Source: CAZAQS01 sp964486825
GTDB lineage: Bacteria; Chloroflexota; Anaerolineae; Anaerolineales; UBA4823
Length of the DNA: 8,056 bases
Assembly (NCBI GenBank): GCA_964486825.1
Contig: CAZAQS010000218.1
Location: 1-8,056, forward strand
Direction of reading: 5' to 3'
The translations under genes and the position numbers were made by a program. The notes beneath the pieces are model-generated. The model did not search any database. It saw only the letters and a program-made list of their open reading frames with translations, and was not told where the DNA came from. This document shows positions 1 through 5,367 of the stretch, in pieces. How positions within the stretch are numbered: position 1 is the stretch's first letter; every line of letters starts with the position of its first letter.

Positions 1-22
1 CAAAAGCAATTTTTAAGTTTTC

Positions 23-31
23 TGGTATAAC
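23..31 (+). promoter_or_regulatory. possible extended -10 promoter of the lipoprotein gene
   Basis: TG-G-TATAAC reads as an extended -10 element (TG at 23-24, hexamer at 26-31). No recognisable -35 hexamer lies at the usual distance, though extended -10 promoters can work without one. A start site about 7 bases downstream would fall at or next to the ATG at 38. The transcript would then be nearly leaderless if that ATG is used. Only 22 bases of upstream sequence are available, so the call is weak. Confidence 0.35.
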
Positions 32-37
32 TGAGAC

Positions 38-550
38 ATGTTGGGATGCGTAATTCGGAGATTTAGCGGTAAGATGCATTGGCTTCCGATCTGGGTAGGG
101 ATCGCCTTGTTGCTTGTTGGCTGCGCCCCGAACGAACTGCAACCACAAGCCAGGACTCCCTCGCCCGTTGTCACACCCACAGACCCCCACATTTCTCCCC
201 AACTCTCCCCGGCGCTTCCACGAACGACCCCTACGGAGGCAGAACCCATGACGACGCCCCTTCCCGACCCTCAACCGTACGATCCGGCTATGCAGCCCCT
301 GGTGCAAATCGCAGTAGAGGATCTTTCCGAGCGGCTTGGCATTCCCACAGAAGAGATCCAGGTGCTCGAGGCTGATGGAGTGGTCTGGGGGGATACCAGC
401 ATGGGTTGCCCCCAGCCTGGCATGTCCTACCTCCAGGTGCCGCAGGATGGGGCCCGTATCCGCCTGTCCGCCGGGGGCCAGGTATACGACTATCACAGCG
501 GCGGCAACCGCCTGCCCTTCCTCTGCCAGAATCCCGACCCATCCCCGTAG
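38..550 (+). CDS. predicted lipoprotein with a conserved C-terminal Cys-containing domain
   Basis: A 170-residue protein. Residues 1-29 look like a lipoprotein signal: basic n-region (R7, R8, K12), hydrophobic stretch (about 15-27) and lipobox LVGC with C29 as the likely lipidated cysteine, so it should be anchored outside the cytoplasmic membrane. Residues 30-82 form a Pro/Thr-rich low-complexity linker. Residues about 83-165 form a compact domain with D-L-S-E-R-L-G-I, V-V-W-G-D-T, M-G-C-P-Q-P-G-M and Y-D-Y-H. I know this pattern from uncharacterised Chloroflexota proteins; its function is unknown to me. C124 and C163 could form a disulfide. An alternative ATG at 74 (residue 13) has GGAG at 57-60, but that start would remove the basic n-region, so the ATG at 38 is preferred. 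The gene stands alone on + and faces the subtilase genes tail to tail. Confidence 0.8.
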   Translation: MLGCVIRRFSGKMHWLPIWVGIALLLVGCAPNELQPQARTPSPVVTPTDPHISPQLSPALPRTTPTEAEPMTTPLPDPQPYDPAMQPLVQIAVEDLSERLGIPTEEIQVLEADGVVWGDTSMGCPQPGMSYLQVPQDGARIRLSAGGQVYDYHSGGNRLPFLCQNPDPSP

Positions 551-578
551 GGGCACGGAGGAAACCCTGCCGTGCCCC
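550..578. repeat. GC-rich palindrome overlapping the lipoprotein stop codon
   Basis: GGGGCACGG (550-558) pairs perfectly with CCGTGCCCC (570-578). The 11-base loop contains a further AGG/CCT pairing. The first stem base is the last base of the TAG stop. No T-run follows on +, so it is a poor classical terminator for the lipoprotein gene, although it could shield the 3' end of the mRNA. The GGGGCACGG...CCGTGCCCC form resembles dispersed GC-rich intergenic palindromes (REP-like) of bacterial genomes. That likeness is from memory and was not searched. It also abuts the truncated end of the neighbouring subtilase remnant. Confidence 0.65.
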
Positions 579-580
579 CA

Positions 581-896
581 TGGCGCCGAATCAAGCACCA
601 GGCTGCCGCCGGTCGCCATTGGCACTACCCAGGAATGCAAGGTGTAGTCCGAGTCGCCGCCTGGGGTAAGCCATCCATAGACGTAAACCGTCCAGGCGCC
701 GTCTGCGGGTAGGGCGATATCCACTTATGGCGATCGGGCTGCGGACAACGTAGTGCCCGGTCGTATCGCGCCAGGTCAGCGAACCGAAGCGCCAAGCTCC
801 AACCGGGGCGCTTACGTTGGTAATGGTTACCTCGTAGGTGGCCGATTGGCCTGAGCGCAGGCGGAAGGTGGAGGGCGAGACGCTGTAGGTAAATAA
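581..896 (-). pseudogene. remnant of the C-terminus of a second S8 subtilase, internally deleted and frameshifted
   Basis: On the minus strand, 896 to about 726 reads in one frame as an Fn3-like subtilase domain: FTYSVSPSTFRLRSG, then YEVTITNVSAPVG, then SLTWRDTTGHYVVRSPIAI. The SLTW...VRSPIAI motif is typical of the Fn3-like domain (fn3_6 type) that follows S8 catalytic domains. At about 724 the reading switches frame and continues as VDIALPADGAWTVYVYGW, SDYTLHSWVVP and SLVLDSAP, ending near 581. That second piece resembles the terminal beta domain of bacterial S8 proteases. In intact relatives a sizeable stretch separates these two motifs; here they are adjacent in different frames, which implies a deletion. 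There is no catalytic domain, no start and no ribosome-binding site. Its motifs are not those of the intact protease's tail, which ends differently, so I infer a separate paralogue. Confidence 0.75.
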
Positions 897-924
897 GGCA
901 GGCCGGGTTTATCCGGCCTGCCTT
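895..924 (-). terminator. perfect 12-bp hairpin, likely terminator of the S8 protease gene
   Basis: AAGGCAGGCCGG (895-906) and CCGGCCTGCCTT (913-924) form a perfect 12-bp stem with a 6-base loop. It lies about 90 bases past the stop of the minus-strand protease gene. Read on -, the stem is followed by ATTTA, a short T-rich tail; read on +, it is followed by GGGTCT. It therefore fits a minus-strand terminator better, although the symmetry would allow weak bidirectional action. It separates the intact protease gene from the downstream remnant. Confidence 0.65.
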
Positions 925-953
925 GGGTCTATCACATATTCGATTGTGGGGAA

Positions 954-999
954 GTGACAGGTACCCCCTTACTGGCCTGTCACCCTCAGCAGAGAGGGT
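954..999 (-). other. two further overlapping hairpins in the protease 3' UTR
   Basis: GTGACAGG (954-961) pairs with CCTGTCAC (976-983), leaving a 14-base loop. ACCCTC (982-987) pairs with GAGGGT (994-999), leaving a 6-base loop. The two stems share two bases (982-983), so they are mutually exclusive or only partly formed together. They lie between the protease stop (1017) and the strong hairpin at 895-924. They may help terminate transcription or stabilise the 3' end; no sequence-specific function can be assigned. Confidence 0.4.
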
Positions 1000-1016
1000 C
1001 TACCCTCCCTGGCATC

Positions 1017-4000
1017 CTAGTGGGTCACCTCACCGCTAAAGCAGGCTATACTGGTGCCCTGGAAGGAGGGGGAGGTCATCTCGGCGCAGTTGGTCCATGC
1101 GCCGGTACGGACGCCGGTGGCCTGGAAGGTGATGGTGTGCACCCCGCCTGGTGTGGGAGGAGTGGAGGTGACTACCGCTCCAGTACCTGGCACTGGTAGC
1201 GTGCCAAAGCCATCAAAGTACAGGTTCTCACCCCGATTGCCAAACAGGTTCTCAGCTCCTACAGTCAGGAAACCGCCGTCACCGGCAGTGAGCACCGGGC
1301 CATAAGCATAGGTGATCTCAGTAAGTGATGGGCCGCCTGTATTGGTGGCTGCCGGCACCCAAACCTGGAAGGTATTGATCTGCGAGGAATTGCTCCAATT
1401 AGGAACATCCCGCCATTCAAAGACCGTCCACAGGTTGGCGCCCGAGCCCAATATCTGGGCACGTAGTGTCCCGCCATCCGCCGGGTTCAAATCCGTCCAG
1501 AATGGCGCCAGGACATTGTTGGGTGGGGCCGGATCGGGCAGGTTTTGATTGATAAACTGGATATCAGCGCCAGCGCCGCCGCCCACCACAAGGTATCCAT
1601 TACTGACCATGCCGACGCGCGTATAGCTTTCACCGCCATAGGTGAAGGCGACAGCCGCCGGTAGGGTGAAGTTTACGAGCGACTCGTCGCCCACGCCAGC
1701 TACAGGCGCCGAAGTAAGCGGGAAGTATCCAAAAGGTGCATTACCCGAGCTGATGCTGACATCGGGAGGATCGGCGGCTGCCAGGGTTCCTTCAAAGAAC
1801 ACACTATTGCCGCGTTCGGTCCCACCGACAACGCTGCCGCGCACCAGCTGCAAGGCATTTGGCAGATGATCAACCAGGCTGACGGATATATCCTCGAAGG
1901 AGGTGTTTACGATAGTGATGATGCACTCCGTCGTTGATCCTCTGGGGAAGACTGCCGGATCGCATGTCTTATCCAGGAGAGCTTCGGCCTGCTGCTTCAC
2001 GATCGTGATCGGGAAACGGAAGACCCGGTCAGCATTCTGCAGGGTAAGCGTAGCGTGACGCACTGCGCCTGTAGGTACATTCCTGGCATCGATGGTGATA
2101 TTGAAAGTCACTTCAGCACCAGGGGGCACACCCAGGTTATTGGGGACCGAAATCCTCAGATCAGAGGGAGCATCGACCGATAGACTCCAAGAGGTGCCGG
2201 TCGACAGCTCGCTTTTCACGGTGCGTGATACGGTCAAAACACCGGGCATCCTGGGGATGTAGAGGCTGGGGTAGTTAGCGTTCCACAGGTCATTCTGGAA
2301 GAGCACGAAATCTTCAGCCGTAGCAGAGATCGTCAGCCCGGGGTTTCCGGCGCGGGATAAATCCAGCCGTCCGGAGCCGAAGTCGAAGGCGTCGGCAGGC
2401 GTGCTACCGTCCTCTTTCGTAACACCAGCCGCCAAAGCAGTGCTCATTAAGGCGGACTTGATCTGCCCAGGTGTCCAATCCGGACGCAGGGCTTTTATCA
2501 AAGCACCCGCCCCCGCCATATGAGGGCTGGACATAGAGGTGCCCTGAATGGCCTGGAAGAGCTCGCCGGGGCTTCCGCCTACTACGGTGGCAGGCATGGG
2601 GGAGTGACCCGCCAGGATCTGCACGCCAGGAGCGGTGATATCGGGTTTGCTGACTCCCAGGGTCTGACCGGCCCCACCACGCGAGCTAAAGGCAGCCATC
2701 ACATCTCCCTGGACCGTGGAGGCTATACCGGCCGTGAAGGTGGCTGTGACTCCAGTCTGAGCAGACATGAAAGCCAGCAAGTCAGCACCGGCGTCGTTCT
2801 CGATATGTACGCTGGGTATGAAGTGGTTATCTGTAGCCAGGCCTTGAAGGGTCGGGTTATACTGTATCATTCCTCCGGCCCCACCTACCATCAGGTTATA
2901 GCTCTTCTCCACACGGGCGATGATACCACGCTCGCAGATGACGATCTCCCCATCGAAAGTGCCTTCAGGGAAGGGGGTCAAGCATAGCTCCTGGCCTGCG
3001 GGAGGGAAGATAACAGGTGTGGAGGTGGTGATGCCGTCCGTGACCGAGGCGCCGGTCAGGACCAGTGTCTCCCCACTGTCGGCTTCCAGGGTGATCGTAC
3101 TCAAGAAATGGCGATCCGTCGTGCTGGCGCCTACCGTCATCACCCAAGGGCCGCGGTGAGCCACAGTATCGGGTCCTGGTCCCGCATTTCCGGCTGAAGC
3201 AGATACAAAGACAGAGTTGTTGTAAGCGTTCAGGAACGCTAATTCAACCACATCCACGTATGGGTTAGCTCCGCCGCTGATGGAGAAGTTGATCGCATCG
3301 ACGCCGTCAAGGATAGACTGGTTAACGGCGGCGACCGAGTCGCTCTGGAAGCAGCCCGCATCACCGCAGACTTTGTACATGATCACGTGGGCTCTCGGTG
3401 CAATACCGGAGACCACCCCACGATCGATTCCCAGCAAATGGGCTTCTACGCCTGCGTTGCCGGCGGCGGTGCTGGTGGTGTGGGTGCCGTGGCCAACATC
3501 GTCTCGAGCAGACAGGAACTCACCGGGAAGCAGTGGCGGGCCGAACAAGTCATAGGTCGCCATAAAACGGTATGCGCCGATCAGTTTATTGTTGCATGTG
3601 AACGGTTCATCTCCGGGGATTGCACTGCCAAACTGGCAGGCGAAAGGGCCACCCGCAGGCGAAGCGAAGGGTTTCCCAGAGGGGTCCGGGTCTGAGAAGG
3701 AGGGATGCTCAGGCCAGATGCCGGTGTCAAGCACCCCAACGATCACACCCTCCCCGGCGCTGCCCTGCCCACCCAGCATGTTCCAAACTGTGGGCGCCCC
3801 GACGAACTCAGGACTGACCTCTGTATCCGGCTGCTGCAACAAATCCGGTAAGACCCGAGCGACGCCGGGCAGGTTGGCGATGGCCTGTAACTGGCTGGCA
3901 GGTGCAGCCAGTGCCACGCCGTTCAAGGCGGCGGTGTAAGTGTGTGAGATCTGGGCCGAGGGAGCAACCCGGTCGACAGCCTGTTCGAAGTTGGCATGCT

Positions 4001-4382
4001 TGCCTCTCAGGTAAGCCATGTAGCTCTGACTGGCCTGCGAACGAGGGTTCACCTGGCGAGCGCCGGTCGCCCTGGGACTGGTAGCGGGTAATCCGGGGAT
4101 ATGTCCCTGGTAATTGACCAGCGAAGGGTCTTCCAGGAGGACAACCGCATTCAGAAGCGGCTCACCCGTTGCCGGATCAACGCTGTACGATTCGAACAGG
4201 CTCAGATCCAGGGTTATCGATTTATCGACTTGTACGGAGAATTGGGAATCTTCGACCAGCTGCAACGAATCATCCGGTGTTGGCCCGCCTTCCTGGGCAA
4301 AGGCAGAAATGTTGATGGACAGGAGTATGATGAGGAACAACACCCAATTCAGTCCGCTCCGACCTTTTTTACGAATCAACAT
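1017..4382 (-). CDS. secreted subtilisin-like serine protease (peptidase family S8), multidomain
   Basis: An 1121-residue exported endopeptidase. Residues 1-29 are a Sec signal peptide (basic RKKGR, hydrophobic core, A-F-A before Q30). An I9-type propeptide spans about 76-185. The catalytic domain contains Asp219 (VGVLDTGIWP), His298 (DVGHGTH), oxyanion Asn399 (SASAGNAGPG) and Ser616 (GTSMSSPHMAG), so it should be active. A PA-like insert lies at about 440-550 between Asn and Ser, giving the subtilase layout also seen in plant-type enzymes. An Fn3-like domain (about 715-797, ending FRFPITI) follows, then a DUF11-like segment from 802 (Cys807, Cys820). A beta-rich block at about 880-1060 (SNGYLVVGGG, NNVLAPFWTDLNP, GGFLTVGAEN) comes next, and the DUF11-like tail returns at about 1080-1118 (Cys1099, Cys1114). 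No LPXTG-type anchor is visible, so free secretion is likely. The start is fixed by AGGAGGT six bases upstream of the ATG. It appears to be monocistronic. Confidence 0.95.
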   Translation of the reverse strand: MLIRKKGRSGLNWVLFLIILLSINISAFAQEGGPTPDDSLQLVEDSQFSVQVDKSITLDLSLFESYSVDPATGEPLLNAVVLLEDPSLVNYQGHIPGLPATSPRATGARQVNPRSQASQSYMAYLRGKHANFEQAVDRVAPSAQISHTYTAALNGVALAAPASQLQAIANLPGVARVLPDLLQQPDTEVSPEFVGAPTVWNMLGGQGSAGEGVIVGVLDTGIWPEHPSFSDPDPSGKPFASPAGGPFACQFGSAIPGDEPFTCNNKLIGAYRFMATYDLFGPPLLPGEFLSARDDVGHGTHTTSTAAGNAGVEAHLLGIDRGVVSGIAPRAHVIMYKVCGDAGCFQSDSVAAVNQSILDGVDAINFSISGGANPYVDVVELAFLNAYNNSVFVSASAGNAGPGPDTVAHRGPWVMTVGASTTDRHFLSTITLEADSGETLVLTGASVTDGITTSTPVIFPPAGQELCLTPFPEGTFDGEIVICERGIIARVEKSYNLMVGGAGGMIQYNPTLQGLATDNHFIPSVHIENDAGADLLAFMSAQTGVTATFTAGIASTVQGDVMAAFSSRGGAGQTLGVSKPDITAPGVQILAGHSPMPATVVGGSPGELFQAIQGTSMSSPHMAGAGALIKALRPDWTPGQIKSALMSTALAAGVTKEDGSTPADAFDFGSGRLDLSRAGNPGLTISATAEDFVLFQNDLWNANYPSLYIPRMPGVLTVSRTVKSELSTGTSWSLSVDAPSDLRISVPNNLGVPPGAEVTFNITIDARNVPTGAVRHATLTLQNADRVFRFPITIVKQQAEALLDKTCDPAVFPRGSTTECIITIVNTSFEDISVSLVDHLPNALQLVRGSVVGGTERGNSVFFEGTLAAADPPDVSISSGNAPFGYFPLTSAPVAGVGDESLVNFTLPAAVAFTYGGESYTRVGMVSNGYLVVGGGAGADIQFINQNLPDPAPPNNVLAPFWTDLNPADGGTLRAQILGSGANLWTVFEWRDVPNWSNSSQINTFQVWVPAATNTGGPSLTEITYAYGPVLTAGDGGFLTVGAENLFGNRGENLYFDGFGTLPVPGTGAVVTSTPPTPGGVHTITFQATGVRTGAWTNCAEMTSPSFQGTSIACFSGEVTH

Positions 4383-4388
4383 CGTATT

Positions 4389-4395
4389 ACCTCCT
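4389..4395 (-). promoter_or_regulatory. strong Shine-Dalgarno site of the S8 protease gene
   Basis: AGGAGGT on the minus strand with a 6-base spacer to the ATG at 4382. It fixes the start codon and gives a complete signal peptide. The surrounding string CAAATAGGAGGTAATACG resembles a second copy further upstream at 4521-4527. Confidence 0.9.
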
Positions 4396-4405
4396 ATTTG
4401 TTATA

Positions 4406-4504
4406 TTAGCTGATATTTTGATATGGAACCTTATTATCATTCAACCCCTCAATAAGGTTCCCCACCACAAAACACGCAGGACACTGGTGCTTCGCAATAA
4501 CCAA
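4406..4504 (-). other. tiny ORF, possible glutaredoxin-like fragment or leader peptide
   Basis: A 32-codon reading frame starting at TTG, with AGGA about 7 bases upstream and a full AGGAGGT 16 bases upstream (too far for ordinary use). It ends 23 bases before the protease ATG. The peptide has C8-P-A-C11 followed by hydrophobic positions and VPYQNIS. This loosely fits the start of a glutaredoxin/thioredoxin fold (CxxC, helix, V-P-Y-x-x-I). An ORF this short can arise by chance, and its DNA also contains the 4425-4461 inverted repeat. It is recorded as a candidate only. Confidence 0.2.
4425..4461. repeat. perfect 11-bp inverted repeat upstream of the S8 protease gene
   Basis: GGAACCTTATT (4425-4435) and AATAAGGTTCC (4451-4461) are exact reverse complements separated by 15 bases. 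The repeat sits 43-79 bases upstream of the protease start on -. It may be an operator dyad for a dimeric regulator or a hairpin in the 5' leader. No T-run follows on -, so it does not look like a simple terminator. The partner is unknown. Confidence 0.6.
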
Positions 4505-4538
4505 TGGATTTTCCTATTGCACCTCCTTAATTTGTTAC

Positions 4539-4622
4539 CTACCTCTTCAGCTTAGCCAATCTTCTTGCGATCAATCTCGCAAATCCGAATATTCGATATG
4601 GATATTTTTCCGGGAGCTTCAT
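4539..4622 (-). other. tiny ORF encoding a 27-residue, strongly cationic peptide
   Basis: ATG at 4622, TAG ending at 4539. The 27-residue peptide carries nine Lys/Arg and one Glu. From residue 10 onward the spacing of I, F, L and A against R and K would make an amphipathic helix (segment RIFGFARLIARRLAKLKR). No good Shine-Dalgarno precedes the ATG; a GTG lies directly upstream. A second ORF (4552-4662) overlaps it in another frame, so the evidence for translation is weak. The site is listed because the composition is unusual and lies upstream of a secreted protease gene. Confidence 0.15.
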
Positions 4623-4678
4623 CACCACGCTTCTTGCTGTTCTGATGCCGTATACAATCCATTATTGATCTTGCCCAT

Positions 4679-4704
4679 GAGACATAAAATAGCGATTTTG
4701 TCTC
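4679..4704. repeat. hairpin with a two-base bulge in the intergenic block
   Basis: GAGAC, a bulge AT, then AAAAT pair with ATTTT and GTCTC around an AGCG loop. This is a 10-bp stem with one asymmetric bulge. It lies in AT-rich sequence about 300 bases upstream of the protease gene on -. It could be a fortuitous or regulatory structure; no adjacent T-run supports termination. Confidence 0.4.
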
Positions 4705-4900
4705 TCAAATTGATGGAAAATCGGCTTAAGGCTTAAATACCCTCATTTTTCCCAATAATGACAATTTTTCCCTTCCTGTGCCTTTCCTTTACTGATTGGG
4801 TGGCGTAGAATCCGGGTAAGAGTCGTTCTGGTCAAGCAAGTTAACGTGTAAGAGAAGGAAACACCACCTCCTATCCAGGCCCCCCACGAAGGCTTCCTAA

Positions 4901-4937
4901 GAACGAGGGCTGAAAATGCATGAAGGCAGCCTCGTTC
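4901..4937. repeat. 11-bp hairpin with single-base bulge
   Basis: GAACGAGGGCTG (4901-4912) pairs with CAGCCTCGTTC (4927-4937) with one bulged G and a 14-base loop that contains ATGCAT. It is GC-rich inside otherwise AT-rich intergenic DNA. It lies about 150-180 bases past the end of the GxxExxY remnant on -, so it could be a leftover 3' structure of a once longer gene or part of an unrecognised element. No T-tract follows on either strand. Confidence 0.45.
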
Positions 4938-5085
4938 CCGGGCGATGGCGCGGGTGAATATCAGGTCATGCACCGGTAAGAAATACCAGTGGATTCAAAA
5001 TTAAAGTCAAACCAGATAAAGTATATCATTAATATGCTATTAGGTAAGAATTAGTATTGTGAAAAATCCACACATTACGGAAATG

Positions 5086-5283
5086 TTACAGATTTTGAGA
5101 ACCTGGTGGGGACGAACCGAATACGATGCGTTTGTATTCGAGTGAAGAAGTACCAAAAGTGTGAAATTCTCTTGCTAACGCTTCCTGGTAAACCGCCTCC
5201 AGGAATCCATGGCCTAGAGTACGGTGCACTTCCTTTGCTGCTCCGATAATTGCATAAGTTTGGAGATCCCGTTTCTCTTTCAT
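5086..5283 (-). pseudogene. truncated GxxExxY protein (PD-(D/E)XK-like family) remnant
   Basis: The 65-residue ORF opens with the N-terminal signature of the GxxExxY family: YAIIGAAKEVHRTLGHGFLE, then AVYQEALARE. The family name motif is satisfied by G-F-L-E-A-V-Y. Intact members are roughly 120-130 residues and continue with a beta-rich nuclease-like core (typically ADFLV...ELKA). Here similarity fades after about residue 45 and the frame stops at residue 65. I found no continuation in the other two minus frames nearby. The start is supported by an in-frame stop just upstream and GGGAG ten bases before the ATG. The family is linked by fold prediction to PD-(D/E)XK nucleases, but its role is unknown. 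It is divergently arranged with the C39-like gene, with 84 bases between starts. I infer 3' truncation. Confidence 0.75.
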
Positions 5284-5314
5284 TTCATCTCATCTCCCAA
5301 TCTGCGGATACTCC

Positions 5315-5344
5315 TTGACGATAGAACATTTATTCTATTATAAT
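5315..5344 (+). promoter_or_regulatory. near-consensus sigma70 promoter of the C39-like gene
   Basis: TTGACG at 5315-5320 and a perfect TATAAT at 5339-5344 are separated by 18 bases. The expected start of transcription is about 5351, giving a short leader of about 17 bases that contains the AAGGAG ribosome site at 5357-5362. It lies in the divergent region next to the GxxExxY remnant. Confidence 0.75.
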
Positions 5345-5367
5345 CACTTGCAATAAAAGGAGACCCA

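Larger units (their letters stand above)
4383..5085. other. AT-rich intergenic block without a confident gene, rich in dyads
   Basis: About 700 bases between the protease start and the GxxExxY remnant. I see no RNA gene, no recognisable protein domain and no convincing promoter for the protease, although one must lie on - here. The block holds several inverted repeats (4425-4461, 4565-4582, 4586-4595, 4679-4704, 4901-4937). AGGAGGT occurs three times on - (4389-4395, 4521-4527, 4866-4872). There are two tiny minus-strand ORFs (4406-4504, 4539-4622). A 76-codon minus ORF at 4743-4973 resembles nothing I know. The composition and the adjacent truncated gene suggest decayed sequence, but a structured leader or small RNA cannot be excluded. 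Confidence 0.6.

Noticed and set aside
288..581. 97-codon minus-strand ORF covering the lipoprotein gene's 3' half
   Set aside because: The subtilase remnant ends at 581. This frame continues antisense into the lipoprotein gene with Gly/Arg-rich, domain-free sequence.
724..780. Long imperfect hairpin CGATCGGGC/GCCCGGTCG as a regulatory structure
   Set aside because: It falls inside the Fn3-like coding remnant and is explained by its former protein sequence.
2520..2987. 155-codon plus-strand ORF inside the protease gene
   Set aside because: It lies antisense within the catalytic and PA-insert coding region of a clearly real gene, and the translation shows no domain.
4425..4461. Inverted repeat as an insertion-sequence end or attachment site
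   Set aside because: No transposase, integrase or target duplication is visible, and the single symmetric unit lies next to a gene start, which fits regulation better.
4552..4662. 36-codon minus-strand ORF overlapping the cationic-peptide ORF
   Set aside because: No ribosome site or similarity. It runs in a different frame over the same DNA, so at most one of the two could be real.
4743..4973. 76-codon minus-strand ORF in the intergenic block
   Set aside because: No recognisable domain, no ribosome site of note before its ATG, atypical composition, and it overlaps the GC-rich hairpin at 4901-4937. It is probably a chance frame.
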